Below are positions 26,841 to 39,749 of a stretch of 64,000 bases of DNA, in pieces; positions within the stretch are counted from its first letter, which is position 1; every line of letters begins with the position of its first letter. A program made the translations under genes and the position numbers. The stretch spans positions 40,511-104,510 of the forward strand of contig NW_027477048.1 in assembly GCF_051020955.1 (NCBI RefSeq), given 5' to 3'. Source of the stretch: Megalopta genalis. Taxonomy: Eukaryota; Arthropoda; Insecta; Hymenoptera; Halictidae. The notes beneath the pieces were generated by a model. It did not search any database. It was not told the origin of the DNA and saw only the letters and a list, made by a program, of their open reading frames with translations.

Positions 26841-29760
26841 ATGAAGCTAAACCTTCTACAACGCATTGACTTGAAGCCAAATCATGTGTTTCGCTTGGAT
26901 TTGAAGCTATCTCGTTTGTTTCGTCTGCATTTGAAGCTATATCACTTATATCGCATGTATCTGATGCTAAATCATTTGTATCGCATAGATTTGAAGCTAA
27001 TCCTTGTACTTCGAATTGATTTGAAGCTAAATCATGTGCTTCACCTGGATTTGAAGCTAACTCGTTTGTTTCGTCTGCATTTGAAGCTATATCTCTTATA
27101 TCGCAAGTATCTGAAGCTATATCATTTGTGTCGCATGGATTTGAAAATAAACCTTCTATATCGCATTGATTGGAAGCTAAATCATGTGTTTGGCGTGGAT
27201 TTGAAGCTAAACCTTCTACATCGCATTGATTTGCAGCTCAATCATGTGTTTCGCATGGATTTGAATCTGACTCGTTTGTTTCGTCTGCATTTGAAGCTAT
27301 ATCTCTTATATCGCAAGTATCTGAAGCTAAATCATTTGTTTCGCATGAATTTGAACCTAAATCTTCTATATCGCATTTATTTGCAGCTGAATCATGTGTT
27401 TCGTATGGATTTGAAGCTAACTCGTTTGCTTCGTCTGCATTTGAAGCTATATCTCTTATATACCAAGTGTTTGAAGCTAAATCATTTGTTTCGCATGGAT
27501 TTGAAGCTAAACTTTCTACATCGCATTGATGTGAAGCTAAATCATGTGTTTCGCGTGGATGTGAAGCTCACTCGTTTGCTTCGTCTGCATTTGAAGCTAT
27601 ATCACTTATATCCCACGTGTTTGAAGCTAAATCATGTGTTTCGCTTGGATTTGAAGCTATCTCGTTTGTTTCGTCTGCATTTGAAGCTATATCACTTATA
27701 TCGCATGTATCTGATGCTAAATCATTTGTATCGTATAGATTTGAAGCTAATCCTTGTACTTCGAATTGATTTGAAGCTAAATCATGTGCTTCACCTGGAT
27801 TTGAAGCTAACTCGTTTGTTTCGTCTGCATTTGAAGCTATATCTCTTATATCGCAAGTATCTGAAGCTATATCATTTGTGTCGCATGGATTTGAAAATAA
27901 ACCTTCTATATCGCATTGATTGGAAGCTAAATCATGTGTTTGGCGTGGATTTGAAGCTAAACCTTCTACATCGCATTGATTTGCAGCTCAATCATGTGTT
28001 TCGCATGGATTTGAATCTGACTCGTTTGTTTCGTCTGCATTTGAAGCTATATCTCTTATATCGCAAGTATCTGAAGCTATATCATTTGTGTCGCATGGAT
28101 TTGAAAATAAACCTTCTATATCGCATTGATTGGAAGCTAAATCATGTGTTTGGCGTGGATTTGAAGCTAAACCTTCTACATCGCATTGATTTGCAGCTCA
28201 ATCATGTGTTTCGCATGGATTTGAATCTGACTCGTTTGTTTCGTCTGCATTTGAAGCTATATCTCTTATATCGCAAGTATCTGAAGCTAAATCATTTGTT
28301 TTGCATGAATTTGAACCTAAATCTTCTATATCGCATTTATTTGCAGCTGAATCATGTGTTTCGTATGGATTTGAAGCTAACTCGTTTGCTTCGTCTGCAT
28401 TTGAAGCTATATCTCTTATATCGCAAGTATCTGAAGCTATATCATGTGTGTCGCCTGGATTTGAAGCTAAACCTTCAATATCGCATTGATTTGAAGCTAA
28501 ATCATGTGTTTCGCATGGATTTGAAGCTAAATCTTCTCTATCGCATTGATTTGAAGCTAAATCATGTGTTTCGAATGGATTTGAAGCAAAATCTTCAACA
28601 CTGCATTGATTTGCAGCTAAATCATGTGTTTCGCATTGATTTGAAGCTAACTCGTTTGTTTCTCTTGCATTTGAAGCTATATCACTTATATCGCAACTAT
28701 CTGATGTTAAATCATTTGTTTCGCATAGATTTGAATCTAATCCTTCTACGTCGGAATGATTTGAAGCTAAATCATGTGTTTCGCTTGGATTTGATGCTAT
28801 CTAGTTTGTTTCGTCTGCATTTGAAGCTATATCACTTATATACCAAGTGTTTGAAGCTAAATCATTTGTTTCGCATGGATTTGATGCTAAACTTTCTACA
28901 TCGCATTGATGTGAAGCTAAATCATGTGTTTCGCGTGGATGTGAAGCTCACTCGTTTGCTTCGTCTGCATTTGAAGCTATATCACTTATATCCCACGTGT
29001 TTGAAGCTAAATCATGTGTTTCGCTTGGATTTGAAGCTATCTCGTTTGTTTCGTCTGCATTTGAAGCTATATCACTTATATCGCATGTATCTGATGCTAA
29101 ATCATTTGTATCGCATAGATTTGAAGCTAATCCTTGTACTTCGAATTGATTTGAAGCTAAATCATGTGCTTCACCTGGATTTGAAGCTAACTCGTTTGTT
29201 TCGTCTGCATTTGAAGCTATGTCTCTTATATCGCAAGTATCTGAAGCTATATCATTTGTGTCGCATGGATTTGAAAATAAACCTTCTATATCGCATTGAT
29301 TGGAAGCTAAATCATGTGTTTGGCGTGGATTTGAAGCTAAACCTTCTACATCGCATTGATTTGCAGCTCAATCATGTGTTTCGCATGGATTTGAATCTGA
29401 CTCGTTTGTTTCGTCTGCATTTGAAGCTATATCTCTTATATCGCAAGTATCTGAAGCTAAATCATTTGTTTCGCATGAATTTGAACCTAAATCTTCTATA
29501 TCGCATTTATTTGCAGCTGAATCATGTGTTTCGTATGGATTTGAAGCTAACTCGTTTGCTTCGTCTGCATTTGAAGCTATATCTCTTATATCGCAAGTAT
29601 CTGAAGCTATATCATTTGTGTCGCATGGATTTGAAGCTAAACCTTCTATATCGCATTGACTTGAAGCTAAATCATGTGTTTCGCGTGGTTTTGAAGCTAA
29701 ACCTTCTACATCGCATTGATTTGAAGCTAAATCATGTGTTTCGCTTGGATTTGAAGCTAT

Positions 29761-30358
29761 CTCGTTTGTTTCGTCTGTATTTGGAGCTAAATCACTTATA
29801 TCGCAACTATGTGATGTTAAATCATTTGTTTCGAATGGATTTGAAGCTAAATCTTCAACACTGCAAAGATTTGCAGCTAAATCATGTGTTTCGCATTGAT
29901 TTGAAGCTAACTCGTTTGTTTCTCCTGCATTTGAAGCTATCTCACTTATATCGCAACTATCTGATGTTAAATCATTTGTTTCGCATACATTTGAACTAAT
30001 CCTTTTACTTCGAAATGATATGAAGCTAAATCATGTGCTTCGCATGGATTTGAAGCTAACTCGTTTGTTTCGTCTGCATTTGGAGCTAAATCACTTATAT
30101 CGCAACTATCTGATGTTAAATCATTTGTTTCGAATGGATTTGAAGCTAAATCTTCAACACTGCAAAGATTTGCAGCTAAATCATGTGTTTCGCATTGATT
30201 TGAAGCTAACTCGTTTGTTTCTCCTGCATTTGAAGCTATCTCACTTATATCGCAACTATCTGATGTTAAATCATTTGTTTCGCATAGATTTGAACTAATC
30301 CTTCTACTTCGAAATGATATGAAGCTAAATCATGTGCATCGCATGGATTTGAAGCTAA
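29761..30358 (+). repeat. 299-bp doublet, copy set 1
   Basis: Two head-to-tail copies start at ctcgtttgtttcgtctg, 29,761 and 30,060. The period is ten units less one base; the loss is in gatttgaactaatcc (normally gatttgaatctaatcc). The same doublet occurs at four other places in domain II. Confidence 0.85.
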
Positions 30359-31149
30359 CTCGTTTGTTTCGTCTGCGTTTGAAGCTAAATCACTTATATC
30401 GCAACTATCTGATGTTAAATCATTTGTTTCGCACAGATTTGAATCTAATCCTTCTACTTCGAAATGATTTGAAGCTAAATCATGTGCTTCGCATGGATTT
30501 GAAGATAAACCTTCTCTATCGCATTGATTTGAAGCTAAATCATGTGTTTCGTGTGTATTTGAAGCTAAATCATGTGTTTCGCTTGGATTTGATGCTATCT
30601 AGATTGTTTCATCTGCATTTGAAGCTATATCACTTATATCCCAAGTGTTTGAAGCTAAATCATTTGTTTCGCATGGATTTGAAGCTAAACCTTCTATATC
30701 GCATTGATTTGAAGCTAAATCATGTGTTTCGCGTGGATTTCAAGCTCACTCGTTCGCTTCGTCTGCATTTCAAGCTATATCACTTATATCCCACGTGTTT
30801 GATGCTAAATCATTTGTTTCGCATGGATTTGAAGCTAACTCGTTTGTTTCGTCTGCATTTGAAGCTATATCTCTTATATCGCAAGTATCTGAAGCTATAT
30901 CATTTGTGTCGCATGGATTTGAAGATAAACCTTCTATTTCGCATTGATTTCAAGCTAAACCTTCTAAATCGCATTGATTTGAAGCTAAATCATGTGTTTC
31001 GCTTGGATTTGAAACTATCTCGTTTGTTACGACTGCATTTGAAGCTATATCACTTATATCGCAACTGTCTGATATTAAATCATTTGTTTCGCATGGACTT
31101 GAAGCTAAATCTTCTACATCGCATTGATTTGCAGCTCAATCATGTGTTT

Positions 31150-34080
31150 CGCATGGATTTGAATCTGACTCGTTTGTTTCGTCTGCATTTGAAGCTATAT
31201 CTCTTATATCGCAAGTATCTGAAGCTAAATCATTTGTTTCGCATGGATTTGAAGCTAAACCTTCTACATCGCATTGATTTGAAGCTAAATCATGTGTTTC
31301 GCTTGGATTTGAAGCTATCTAGTTTGTTTCGTCTGCATTTGGAGCTAAATCACTTATATCGCAACTATCTGATGTTAAATCATTTGTTTCGAATGGATTT
31401 GAAGCTAAACCTTCTATATCGCATTTATTTGAAGCTAAATCATGTGTTTCGCGTGGATTTGAAGCTAAACCTTCTACATCGCATTGATTTGAAGCTAAAT
31501 CATATGATTCGCTTGGATTTTAAGCTATCTCTTTTGTTACGTCTGTATTTGACGCTATATCACTTATATCGCATGTATCTGATGCTGAATCATTTGTATC
31601 GCATGGGTTTGAAACTAATCCTTCTACTTCGAATTGATTTGAAGCTAAATCATGTGTTTCGCATGGATTTGAAGCTAACTCGTTTGTTTCGTCTGCATTT
31701 GAAGCTATATCTCTTATATCGCAAGCATCTGAAGCTATATCATTTGTGTTGCATCGATTTGAAGGTAAAACTTCTATGTCGCATTGATTTGAAGCTAAAT
31801 CATGTGTTTCGCGTGGATTTGAAGCTAAACCTTCTATATCGCATTGATTTCAAGCTAAATCATGTGTTTCCCTTGGATTTGAAACTATCTCGTTTGTTAC
31901 GTCTGCATTTGAAGCTATATCACTTATATCGCAACTATCGGATGTTAAATCATTTGTTTCGCATGGATTTGATGCTAAATCTTCTACATCGCATTAATTT
32001 GCAGCTCAATCATGTGTTTCGCATGGATTTGAATCTAACACGTTTGTTTCCTCTGCATTTGAAGCTATATCTCTTATATCGCAAGTATCTGAAGCTAAAT
32101 CATTTGTTTCGCATGAATTTGAACCTAAATCTTCTATATCGCATTTATTTGCAGCTGAATCATGTGTTTCGTATGGATGTGAAGCTAACTCGTTTGCTTC
32201 GTCTGCATTTGAAGCTATATCACTTATATACCAAGTGTTTGAAGCTAAATCATTTGTTTCGCAAGGATTTGAAGCTAAACCTCTTACTTCGCATTGATTT
32301 GAAGCTAAATCATGTGTTTCGCTTGGATTTGATGCTATCTAGTTTTTATTGTCTGCATTTGAAGCTATATCACTTATATCGCAACTATTTGATGTTAAAT
32401 CATTTATGTCGCATGGATTTGAAGCTAAAGCTTCTATATCGCATTAATCTGAAGCATAATCATCTGTTTTGCATGGCTTTGAAGCTAACTCGTTTGTGTT
32501 TCTCCTGAATTTGAAGCTATATCTCTTATATCGCAAGTATCTGAAGCTAAATCATTTGTATCTCATGGATTTGAAGCTAAAGCTTCTACATAGCATTGAT
32601 TTGAAGATTAATCATGTGTTTTTGCGTGGATTTGAAGCTAACTCGTTTGTTTCGTCTGCATTTGAAGCTATATCACTTATATCCCAAGTGTTTGAAGCTT
32701 AAACATTTTTTTCGCGTGGATTTGAAGCTAAACCTTCTACATCGCATTGGTTTGAAGATAAATCATGTATTTCGAGTGGATTTGAAGCTAAACCTTCTAC
32801 ATCGCATTGATTTGAAGCTAAATCATGTGTTTCGCATGGATTTGAAGCTAACTCGTTTGTTTCGTCTGCATTTGAAGCTATATCTCTTATATCGCAAGCA
32901 TCTGAAGCTATATCATTTGTGTTGCATCGATTTGAAGGTAAAACTTCTATGTCGCATTGATTTGAAGCTAAATCATGTGTTTCGCGTGGATTTGAAGCTA
33001 AACCTTCTATATCGCATTGATTTCAAGCTAAATCATGTGTTTCCCTTGGATTTGAAACTATCTCGTTTGTTTCGTCTGCATTTGAAGCTATATCACTTAT
33101 ATCCCAAGTGTTTGAAGCTTAAACATTTTTTTCGCGTGGATTTGAAGCTAAACCTTCTACATCGCATTGATTTGAAGATAAATCATGTATTTCGAGTGGA
33201 TTTGAAGCTAAACCTTCTACATCGCATTGATTTGAAGCTAAATCATGTGTTTCGCTTGGATTTGATGCTATCCAGTTTGTTTCGTCTGAATTTGAAGCTA
33301 TATCACTTATATCGCAACTATTTGATGTTAAATCATTTGTGTCGCACGGATTTGAAGCTAAATCTTCTATATCGCATTTATTTGCAGCTGAATCATGTGT
33401 TTCGCTTGGATTTGAAGCTCAGTCGTTTGCTTCGTCTGCATTTGAAGCTATATCACTTATATCCCACGTTATTTTGAAGCTAAATCATTTGTTTCTTATG
33501 GATTTGAAGCTAATCGTTCTATATCGCATTGATTTGAAGCTAAATCATGCGATTTGCTTGGATTTGGAGATATCTCTTTTGTTTCGTCTGCATATGAAGC
33601 TATATCACTTATATCGCATGTACCTGATTCTGAATCATTTGTGTCGCATGGATTTGAAGCTAATCCTTCTACTTCGAATTGATTTGAAGCTAAATCATGT
33701 CTTTTGTTTGTATATGAAGCAAACTCATCATAACTATACCACTTAGATCGCATGTATCTGATGCTAAATCATTTGTTTCGCATGGATTTGAATGTAATCC
33801 TTCTACTTCGAATTGATTTTGAAGCACAATCATTTGCTTCGCATGAATTTGAAGTTAAACCTTCTATATCGCATTGATTTGAAGATAAATCATGTATTTC
33901 GAGTCGATTTGAAGCTAAACCTTCTACATCTCATTGATTTGAAGCAAAATCATGTGCTTCGCATGGATTTGAAGCTATCTCTTTTGTTTCGTCCGCATTT
34001 GAAGCTATATCTCTTATATCGCAAGTATCTGAAGCTATATCGTTTGTGTCGCATGGATTTGAAGCTAAACATTCTATATC
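31150..34080 (+). repeat. 2.9-kb block, copy 1 (partner 43,372-46,302)
   Basis: Constant offset of 12,222 bp over the 2-base insertion unit (32,495 and 44,717), the unit catgtgtttttgcgtgg, the unit cacgttattttgaagc and the truncated unit (33,723 and 45,945). A short patch near 44,059-44,115 differs from its partner by several bases. Confidence 0.83.
33496..33753 (-). pseudogene. Short decapeptide-repeat frame, truncated-unit family (85 aa)
   Basis: Starts with MRSKWYSYDE in the shortened unit at 33,723-33,750, then runs through LASNQFEVEG, LASNPCDTND, SESGTCDISD and IASYADETKE-type units. It ends at a shifted unit near 33,480 (forward cacgttattttgaag, longer than normal). Near-identical frames lie at 42,818-43,075 and 45,718-45,975. 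Confidence 0.18.
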
Positions 34081-34335
34081 GTATTGATTTGAAGCTAAAT
34101 CATGTATTTCGCGTGGATTTGAAGCTAAACCTTCTACATCGCATTGATTTGAAGCTAAATCATGTGTTTCGCTTGGATTTGATGCTATCTAGTTTGTTTC
34201 TTCTGCATTTGAAGCTATATCACTTATATCGCAACTATTTGATGTTAAATCGTTTGTGTCGCACGGATTTGAAGTTAAATCTTCTATATCGCATTTATTT
34301 GCAGCTGAATCATGTGTTTCGTTTGGATTTGAAGC

Positions 34336-34668
34336 TCACTCGTTTGCTTCGTCTGCATTTGAAGCTATATCACTTATATCCCACGTGTTTGAAGCTAAAT
34401 CATTTGTTTCGCATGGATTTGAAGCTAATCGTTCTATATCGCATTGATTTGAAGCTAAATCATGCGATTTGCTTGGATTTGGAGATATCTCTTTTGTTTC
34501 GTCTGCATATGAAGCTATATCACTTATATCGCATGTACCTGATTCTGAATCATTTGTGTCGCATGGATTTGGAGCTAATCCTTCTACTTCGAATTGATTT
34601 GAAGCTAAATCATGTCTTTTGTTTGTATATGAAGCTAACTCATCATGACTATACCACTTAGATCGCAT
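34336..34668 (-). pseudogene. Decapeptide-repeat frame with truncated-unit start (110 aa), copy 1
   Basis: The frame starts in the shortened unit (forward actcatcatgactatacc) and reads MRSKWYSHDE before joining decapeptides such as LASNQFEVEG, LAPNPCDTND, SESGTCDISD, IASYADETKE, ISPNPSKSHD and LASNQCDIER. It ends at TGA in gaagctcactcg. The same 110-residue product recurs at 37,034-37,366 because of the 2,698-bp duplication. Confidence 0.2.
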
Positions 34669-35223
34669 GTATCTGATGCTAAATCATTTGTTTCGCATGG
34701 ATTTGAATCTAATCCTTCTACTTCGAATTGATTTTGAAGCACAATCATTTGCTTCGCATGAATTTGAAGTTAAACCTTCTATATCGCATTGATTTGAAGA
34801 TAAATCATGTATTTCGAGTGGATTTGAAGCTAAACCTTCTACATCTCATTGATTTGAAGCAAAATCATGTGCTTCGCATGGATTTGAAGCTATCTCTTTT
34901 GTTTCGTCCGCATTTGAAGCTATATCTCTTATATCGCAAGTATCTGAAGCTATATCGTTTGTGTCGCATGGATTTGAAGCTAAACATTCTATATCGCATT
35001 GATTTGAAGCTAAATCATGTGTTTCGCGTGGATTTGAAGCTAAACCTTCTACATCGCATTGATTTGAAGCTAAATCATGTGTTTCGCGTGGATTTGAAGC
35101 TAAACCTTCTACATCGCATTGATTTGAAGATAAATCATGTATTTCGAGTGGATTTGAAGCTAAACCTTCTACATCGCATTGATTTGAAGCTATATCATGT
35201 GTTTCGCTTGGATTTGAAGCTAT

Positions 35224-35821
35224 CTCGTTTGTTTCGTCTGCATTTGGAGGTAAATCACTTATATCGCAACTATCTGATGTTAAATCATTTGTTTCGAATG
35301 GATTTGAAGCTAAATCTTCAACACTGCAAAGATTTGCAGCTAAATCATGTGTTTCGCATTGATTTGAAGCTAACTCGTTTGTTTCTCCTGCATTTGAAGC
35401 TATCTCACTTATATCGCAACTATCTGATGTTAAATCATTTGTTTCGCATAGATTTGAACTAATCCTTCTACTTCGAAATGATATGAAGCTAAATCATGTG
35501 CTTCGCATGGATTTGAAGCTAACTCGTTTGTTTCGTCTGCATTTGGAGCTAAATCACTTATATCGCAACTATCTGATGTTAAATCATTTGTTTCGAATGG
35601 ATTTGAAGCTAAATCTTCAACACTGCAAAGATTTGCAGCTAAATCATGTGTTTCGCATTGATTTGAAGCTAACTCGTTTGTTTCTCCTGCATTTGAAGCT
35701 ATCTCACTTATATCGCAACTATCTGATGTTAAATCATTTGTTTCGCATAGATTTGAACTAATCCTTCTACTTCGAAATGATATGAAGCTAAATCATGTGC
35801 ATCGCATGGATTTGAAGCTAA
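35224..35821 (+). repeat. 299-bp doublet, copy set 2
   Basis: Copies start at 35,224 and 35,523. The first has gcatttggaggtaaatc and the second gcatttggagctaaatc, a difference kept in three other sets. Confidence 0.85.
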
Positions 35822-37033
35822 CTCGTTTGTTTCGTCTGCATTTGAAGCTATATCTCTTATATCGCAAGTATCTGAAGCTAAATCATTTGCTTCGCATGGA
35901 TTTGAATCTGACTCGTTTGTTTCGTCTGCATTTGAAGCTATATCTCTTATATCGCAAGTATCTGAAGCTAAATCATTTGTTTCGCATGGATTTGAAGCTA
36001 AACCTTCTACATCGCATTGATTTGAAGCTAAATCATGTGTTTCGCTTGGATTTGAAGCTATCTAGTTTGTTTCGTCTGCATTTGGAGCTAAATCACTTAT
36101 ATCGCAACTATCTGATGTTAAATCATTTGTTTCGAATGGATTTGAAGCTAAACCTTCTATATCGCATTTATTTGAAGCTAAATCATGTGTTTCGCGTGGA
36201 TTTGAAGCTAAACCTTCTACATCGCATTGATTTGAAGCTAAATCATATGATTCGCTTGGATTTTAAGCTATCTCTTTTGTTACGTCTGTATTTGACGCTA
36301 TATCACTTATATCGCATGTATCTGATGCTGAATCATTTGTATCGCATGGATTTGAAGCTAATCCTTCTACTTCGAATTGATTTGAAGCTAAATCATGTCT
36401 TTTGTTTGTATATGAAGCAAACTCATCATAACTATACCACTTAGATCGCATGTATCTGATGCTAAATCATTTGTTTCGCATGGATTTGAATGTAATCCTT
36501 CTACTTCGAATTGATTTTGAAGCACAATCATTTGCTTCGCATGAATTTGAAGTTAAACCTTCTATATCGCATTGATTTGAAGATAAATCATGTATTTCGA
36601 GTGGATTTGAAGCTAAACCTTCTACATCTCATTGATTTGAAGCAAAATCATGTGCTTCGCATGGATTTGAAGCTATCTCTTTTGTTTCGTCCGCATTTGA
36701 AGCTATATCTCTTATATCGCAAGTATCTGAAGCTATATCGTTTGTGTCGCATGGATTTGAAGCTAAACATTCTATATCGTATTGATTTGAAGCTAAATCA
36801 TGTATTTCGCGTGGATTTGAAGCTAAACCTTCTACATCGCATTGATTTGAAGCTAAATCATGTGTTTCGCTTGGATTTGATGCTATCTAGTTTGTTTCTT
36901 CTGCATTTGAAGCTATATCACTTATATCGCAACTATTTGATGTTAAATCGTTTGTGTCGCACGGATTTGAAGTTAAATCTTCTATATCGCATTTATTTGC
37001 AGCTGAATCATGTGTTTCGTTTGGATTTGAAGC

Positions 37034-37366
37034 TCACTCGTTTGCTTCGTCTGCATTTGAAGCTATATCACTTATATCCCACGTGTTTGAAGCTAAATCA
37101 TTTGTTTCGCATGGATTTGAAGCTAATCGTTCTATATCGCATTGATTTGAAGCTAAATCATGCGATTTGCTTGGATTTGGAGATATCTCTTTTGTTTCGT
37201 CTGCATATGAAGCTATATCACTTATATCGCATGTACCTGATTCTGAATCATTTGTGTCGCATGGATTTGGAGCTAATCCTTCTACTTCGAATTGATTTGA
37301 AGCTAAATCATGTCTTTTGTTTGTATATGAAGCTAACTCATCATGACTATACCACTTAGATCGCAT
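37034..37366 (-). pseudogene. Decapeptide-repeat frame with truncated-unit start (110 aa), copy 2
   Basis: Identical in translation to 34,336-34,668 and placed exactly 2,698 bp further along. Both lie inside the tandem duplication of 33.6-39.0 kb. No independent evidence of function. Confidence 0.2.
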
Positions 37367-37921
37367 GTATCTGATGCTAAATCATTTGTTTCGCATGGAT
37401 TTGAATCTAATCCTTCTACTTCGAATTGATTTTGAAGCACAATCATTTGCTTCGCATGAATTTGAAGTTAAACCTTCTATATCGCATTGATTTGAAGATA
37501 AATCATGTATTTCGAGTGGATTTGAAGCTAAACCTTCTACATCTCATTGATTTGAAGCAAAATCATGTGGTTCGCATGGATTTGAAGCTATCTCTTTTGT
37601 TTCGTCCGCATTTGAAGCTATATCTCTTATATCGCAAGTATCTGAAGCTATATCGTTTGTGTCGCATGGATTTGAAGCTAAACATTCTATATCGCATTGA
37701 TTTGAAGCTAAATCATGTGTTTCGCGTGGATTTGAAGCTAAACCTTCTACATCGCATTGATTTGAAGCTAAATCATGTGTTTCGCGTGGATTTGAAGCTA
37801 AACCTTCTACATCGCATTGATTTGAAGATAAATCATGTATTTCGAGTGGATTTGAAGCTAAACCTTCTACATCGCATTGATTTGAAGCTATATCATGTGT
37901 TTCGCTTGGATTTGAAGCTAT

Positions 37922-38519
37922 CTCGTTTGTTTCGTCTGCATTTGGAGGTAAATCACTTATATCGCAACTATCTGATGTTAAATCATTTGTTTCGAATGGA
38001 TTTGAAGCTAAATCTTCAACACTGCAAAGATTTGCAGCTAAATCATGTGTTTCGCATTGATTTGAAGCTAACTCGTTTGTTTCTCCTGCATTTGAAGCTA
38101 TCTCACTTATATCGCAACTATCTGATGTTAAATCATTTGTTTCGCATAGATTTGAACTAATCCTTCTACTTCGAAATGATATGAAGCTAAATCATGTGCT
38201 TCGCATGGATTTGAAGCTAACTCGTTTGTTTCGTCTGCATTTGGAGCTAAATCACTTATATCGCAACTATCTGATGTTAAATCATTTGTTTCGAATGGAT
38301 TTGAAGCTAAATCTTCAACACTGCAAAGATTTGCAGCTAAATCATGTGTTTCGCATTGATTTGAAGCTAACTCGTTTGTTTCTCCTGCATTTGAAGCTAT
38401 CTCACTTATATCGCAACTATCTGATGTTAAATCATTTGTTTCGCATAGATTTGAACTAATCCTTCTACTTCGAAATGATATGAAGCTAAATCATGTGCAT
38501 CGCATGGATTTGAAGCTAA
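37922..38519 (+). repeat. 299-bp doublet, copy set 3
   Basis: Copies start at 37,922 and 38,221. This set is the 2,698-bp shifted image of set 2. Confidence 0.85.
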
Positions 38520-39385
38520 CTCGTTTGTTTCGTCTGCATTTGAAGCTATATCTCTTATATCGCAAGTATCTGAAGCTAAATCATTTGCTTCGCATGGATT
38601 TGAATCTGACTCGTTTGTTTCGTCTGCATTTGAAGCTATATCTCTTATATCGCAAGTATCTGAAGCTAAATCATTTGTTTCGCATGGATTTGAAGCTAAA
38701 CCTTCTACATCGCATTGATTTGAAGCTAAATCATGTGTTTCGCTTGGATTTGAAGCTATCTAGTTTGTTTCGTCTGCATTTGGAGCTAAATCACTTATAT
38801 CGCAACTATCTGATGTTAAATCATTTGTTTCGAATGGATTTGAAGCTAAACCTTCTATATCGCATTTATTTGAAGCTAAATCATGTGTTTCGCGTGGATT
38901 TGAAGCTAAACCTTCTACATCGCATTGATTTGAAGCTAAATCATATGATTCGCTTGGATTTTAAGCTATCTCTTTTGTTACGTCTGTATTTGACGCTATA
39001 TCACTTATATCGCATGTATCTGATGCTGAATCATTTGTATCGCATGGGTTTGAAACTAATCCTTCTACTTCGAATTGATTTGAAGCTAAATCATGTGTTT
39101 CGCATGGATTTGAAGCTAACTCGTTTGTTTCGTCTGCATTTGAAGCTATATCTCTTATATCGCAAGCATCTGAAGCTATATCATTTGTGTTGCATCGATT
39201 TGAAGGTAAAACTTCTATGTCGCATTGATTTGAAGCTAAATCATGTGTTTCGCGTGGATTTGAAGCTAAACCTTCTATATCGCATTGATTTCAAGCTAAA
39301 TCATGTGTTTCCCTTGGATTTGAAACTATCTCGTTTGTTACGTCTGCATTTGAAGCTATATCACTTATATCGCAACTATTTGATG

Positions 39386-39673
39386 TTAAATCATTTGTTT
39401 CGCATAGATTTGAACTAATCCTTCTACTTCGAAATGATATGAAGCTAAATCATGTGCTTCGCATGGATTTGAAGCTAACTCGTTTGTTTTGTCTGCATTT
39501 GGAGCTAAATCACTTATATCGCAACTATCTGATGTTAAATCATTTGTTTCGAATGGATTTGAAGCTAAATCTTCAACACTGCAAAGATTTGCATCTAAAT
39601 CATGTGTTTCGCATTGATTTGAAGCTAACCCGTTTGTTTCTCCTGCAGTTGAAGCTATCTCATTATATCGCAA
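39386..39673 (-). pseudogene. Short decapeptide-repeat frame (95 aa)
   Basis: Reads IASTAGETNG, LASNQCETHD, LDANLCSVED, LASNPFETND, LTSDSCDISD, LAPNADKTNE, LASNPCEAHD, then leaves register near 39,415 where forward gatttgaactaatcc is one base short. Its start lies in a unit with a deletion (forward atctcattatatcgc). This is a diverged copy of the 299-bp doublet family. Confidence 0.18.
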
Positions 39674-39749
39674 CTATCTGATGTTAAATCATTTGTTTCG
39701 CATAGATTTGAACTAATCCTTCTACTTCGAAATGATATGAAGCTAAATC

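Larger units (their letters stand above)
1..29755. repeat. Array domain I (TAG-bearing E-unit variant)
   Basis: This stretch is marked by the E-unit variant with tctagtttg, which reads TAG on the reverse strand, and by the B variant tcttcaacactgcattg. It also carries the A variant gatttgcagctcaatc and the D variant tatcccacgtgtttg. It holds the largest forward open frames and several long internal duplications. No unique DNA interrupts it. The right boundary is placed where the gcaaagatttgcag variant and the 299-bp doublets begin; the transition is gradual, so the edge is approximate. Confidence 0.7.
33645..39045 (+). repeat. 2,698-bp tandem duplication (two copies)
   Basis: Copy 1 is about 33,645-36,345 and copy 2 about 36,345-39,045. 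Rare markers repeat at exactly 2,698 bp: truncated units at 33,723 and 36,421 and at 34,638 and 37,336, and doublets at 35,224 and 37,922. I saw only scattered differences (for example gtgcttcgc against gtggttcgc near 37,570), so this is a recent event or is being homogenised. Confidence 0.88.

Noticed and set aside
28301..28489. Forward FEAKSCVSHG / FEANSFVSSA register as a gene
   Set aside because: It is closed by TGA in every gcattgattt unit, that is about once per 150-bp period, and is open only for short runs.
33723..33750. Possible insertion or attachment site at the odd actcatcataactatacc segment
   Set aside because: It is explained by fusion of two normal units with loss of about one unit length, with no foreign sequence and no target-site duplication.
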